A stretch of DNA of 5,260 bases from Candidatus Cloacimonadota bacterium (GTDB lineage Bacteria > Hydrothermota > E44-bin80): contig SOKD01000006.1 in the NCBI GenBank assembly GCA_004376305.1, positions 1-5,260 on the forward strand, written 5' to 3'. Under the pieces are notes generated by a model. The model was not told where the DNA came from and did no database searches. It was given only the letters and a program-made list of their open reading frames with translations. A program made the translations under genes and the position numbers. Each line of letters opens with the position of its first letter. The stretch's first letter is position 1. Of this stretch, positions 4,744-5,260 are shown in pieces.

Positions 4744-5260
4744 GGAGTTCTCTCCTGACCCTTTTCACATCATCAGGTGTTGGTATAAAAGGGAAATTTC
4801 TGAAATCCGGTCCCGGAAGTGAATTGGCAAAAGGTCTGTTACAGGCAACACAGCCATCCTCTCCAGGGCATCCACTGGTCATAAATGGTATTCCGCTATC
4901 AATTGTTTTTTCGAGTTCTTCTGCTGCTATTCCAAAATCTGTTATTTGACCATGTGCATTGAATTTCATCGATGAGAAGCAAGAGATACCTTCATCTATG
5001 AGATGCCGCGCGATTTGAATTCTTCTGTACTGGTCAATAGGAGGTTGAGGATATTCAGCGAGTTGCGAGGATTCCTCAGGAAAGAATGAGAAAAGGTGGG
5101 TGAGTCCGCCAAGATCGTAAATCTTCTGCATTGCATCTGCCATTTCAGCTTCGGTTTCGCCCATGCCCACCATGAAATGACTGCCAACCATTCTTTCCCC
5201 GAAGACATCAAGGGCATCCTGAAACTGGGTCCAGTATTTCTTCCATTTGTGAACAGGTCC
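4727..5260 (-). CDS. lipS1: Radical SAM protein, LipS1-type lipoyl synthase subunit (partial)
   Basis: The reverse frame is open from the right edge to TAA at 4727-4729, giving the last 177 residues; start and radical-SAM CxxxCxxC motif lie beyond the window. The visible part begins GPVHKWKKYWTQF and continues with VGSHFMVGMGETEAEM, THLFSFFPEESS, PPIDQYRRIQIARHLIDEGI, GQITDFGI and TSGCPGEDGCVACNRPF. This series fits the 'biotin synthase-related' radical SAM group (COG2516 as I recall it) that includes LipS1. GETE-type and QxxRxxxARxLI segments belong to the barrel; the cysteines in the GCPGEDGCVAC segment (codons near 4870, 4852 and 4843) are candidates for a second cluster, the middle one possibly an extra. 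It overlaps the LipS2-like gene by 17 nt, as expected for two enzymes that act together, each adding one sulfur. An internal ATG at 5191 is not the true start, because family-typical sequence continues upstream of it. Confidence 0.87.
   Translation of the reverse strand, partial: GPVHKWKKYWTQFQDALDVFGERMVGSHFMVGMGETEAEMADAMQKIYDLGGLTHLFSFFPEESSQLAEYPQPPIDQYRRIQIARHLIDEGISCFSSMKFNAHGQITDFGIAAEELEKTIDSGIPFMTSGCPGEDGCVACNRPFANSLPGPDFRNFPFIPTPDDVKRVRRELHENSK
4751..4756 (-). promoter_or_regulatory. Shine-Dalgarno for the lipS2-like gene
   Basis: Read on the reverse strand, AGGAGA precedes ATG 4743 with a 7-nt spacer. It lies inside the end of the upstream lipS1-like gene, so terminating ribosomes can re-initiate here. 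It decides the start of the downstream gene. Confidence 0.8.

Noticed and set aside
4550..4822. Forward open frame spanning the lipS1/lipS2 junction
   Set aside because: It is opposite two confidently identified genes, with no family signal.
4727..5191. A complete small gene starting at the ATG at 5191
   Set aside because: The frame stays open to the right edge and the extra 23 residues fit the LipS1-like family, so this is an internal methionine.
3760..5260. Biotin synthase (bioB) annotation for the radical-SAM pair
   Set aside because: The motif set (APTLKKYE, GCARPGG, GCPGEDG with ACNRP) fits the LipS2 and LipS1 groups rather than BioB, and no other biotin genes are visible.

Overview
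The window (5,260 bp, clearly less than half G+C) comes from a bacterium that I cannot place to phylum. Bacterial signs are a strong Shine-Dalgarno (AGGAGG), a lipoprotein-type signal peptide and UvrC-family domains. The right-hand pair of radical-SAM genes belongs to a lipoyl synthase type best known from archaea and scattered in bacteria, so an uncultivated anaerobe or candidate-phylum lineage is plausible, but that is inference.

Layout. 1-183: a repeat-rich stretch with a 20-bp direct repeat (two copies), then a degenerate 19-bp-period array. One forward frame stays open through it from the left edge to a TGA overlapping the next ATG, so the end of an upstream gene is possible but weakly supported. 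184-981 (+): TIM-barrel protein of the AP-endonuclease-2/xylose-isomerase-like family with a complete set of endonuclease IV-type metal ligands, but without the endonuclease IV N-terminus. 1090-1689 (+): unrecognised, highly charged helical protein with a probable lipoprotein signal peptide. 1723-3756 (+): the standout gene, one continuous 677-residue protein joining an SbcD/Mre11-like metallophosphoesterase with its cap domain to the front half of UvrC (GIY-YIG nuclease, four-cysteine iron-sulfur region, UVR motif). 3760-4743 (-) and 4727-5260 (-, running off the right edge): LipS2-like and LipS1-like radical-SAM proteins, overlapping by 17 nt.

How the genes relate. The three forward genes are spaced 108 and 33 nt apart and may be partly co-transcribed; the last two are the likelier unit. 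The fusion protein has catalytic residues intact in both nuclease modules, which suggests an enzyme that processes damaged or structured DNA. The two reverse genes form a translationally coupled pair expected to insert both sulfur atoms of lipoyl groups. The two gene groups converge with only 3 nt between stop codons. Two strong inverted repeats lie inside coding sequence, each about 56-65 nt downstream of a start codon (in the fusion gene and in the lipS2-like gene).

The best candidate for something undescribed is the Mre11-like/UvrC-like fusion. Its C-terminal end resembles, from memory, the tail of known DnaQ-exonuclease/UvrC fusions, as if a different nuclease had been attached to the same UvrC-derived module.
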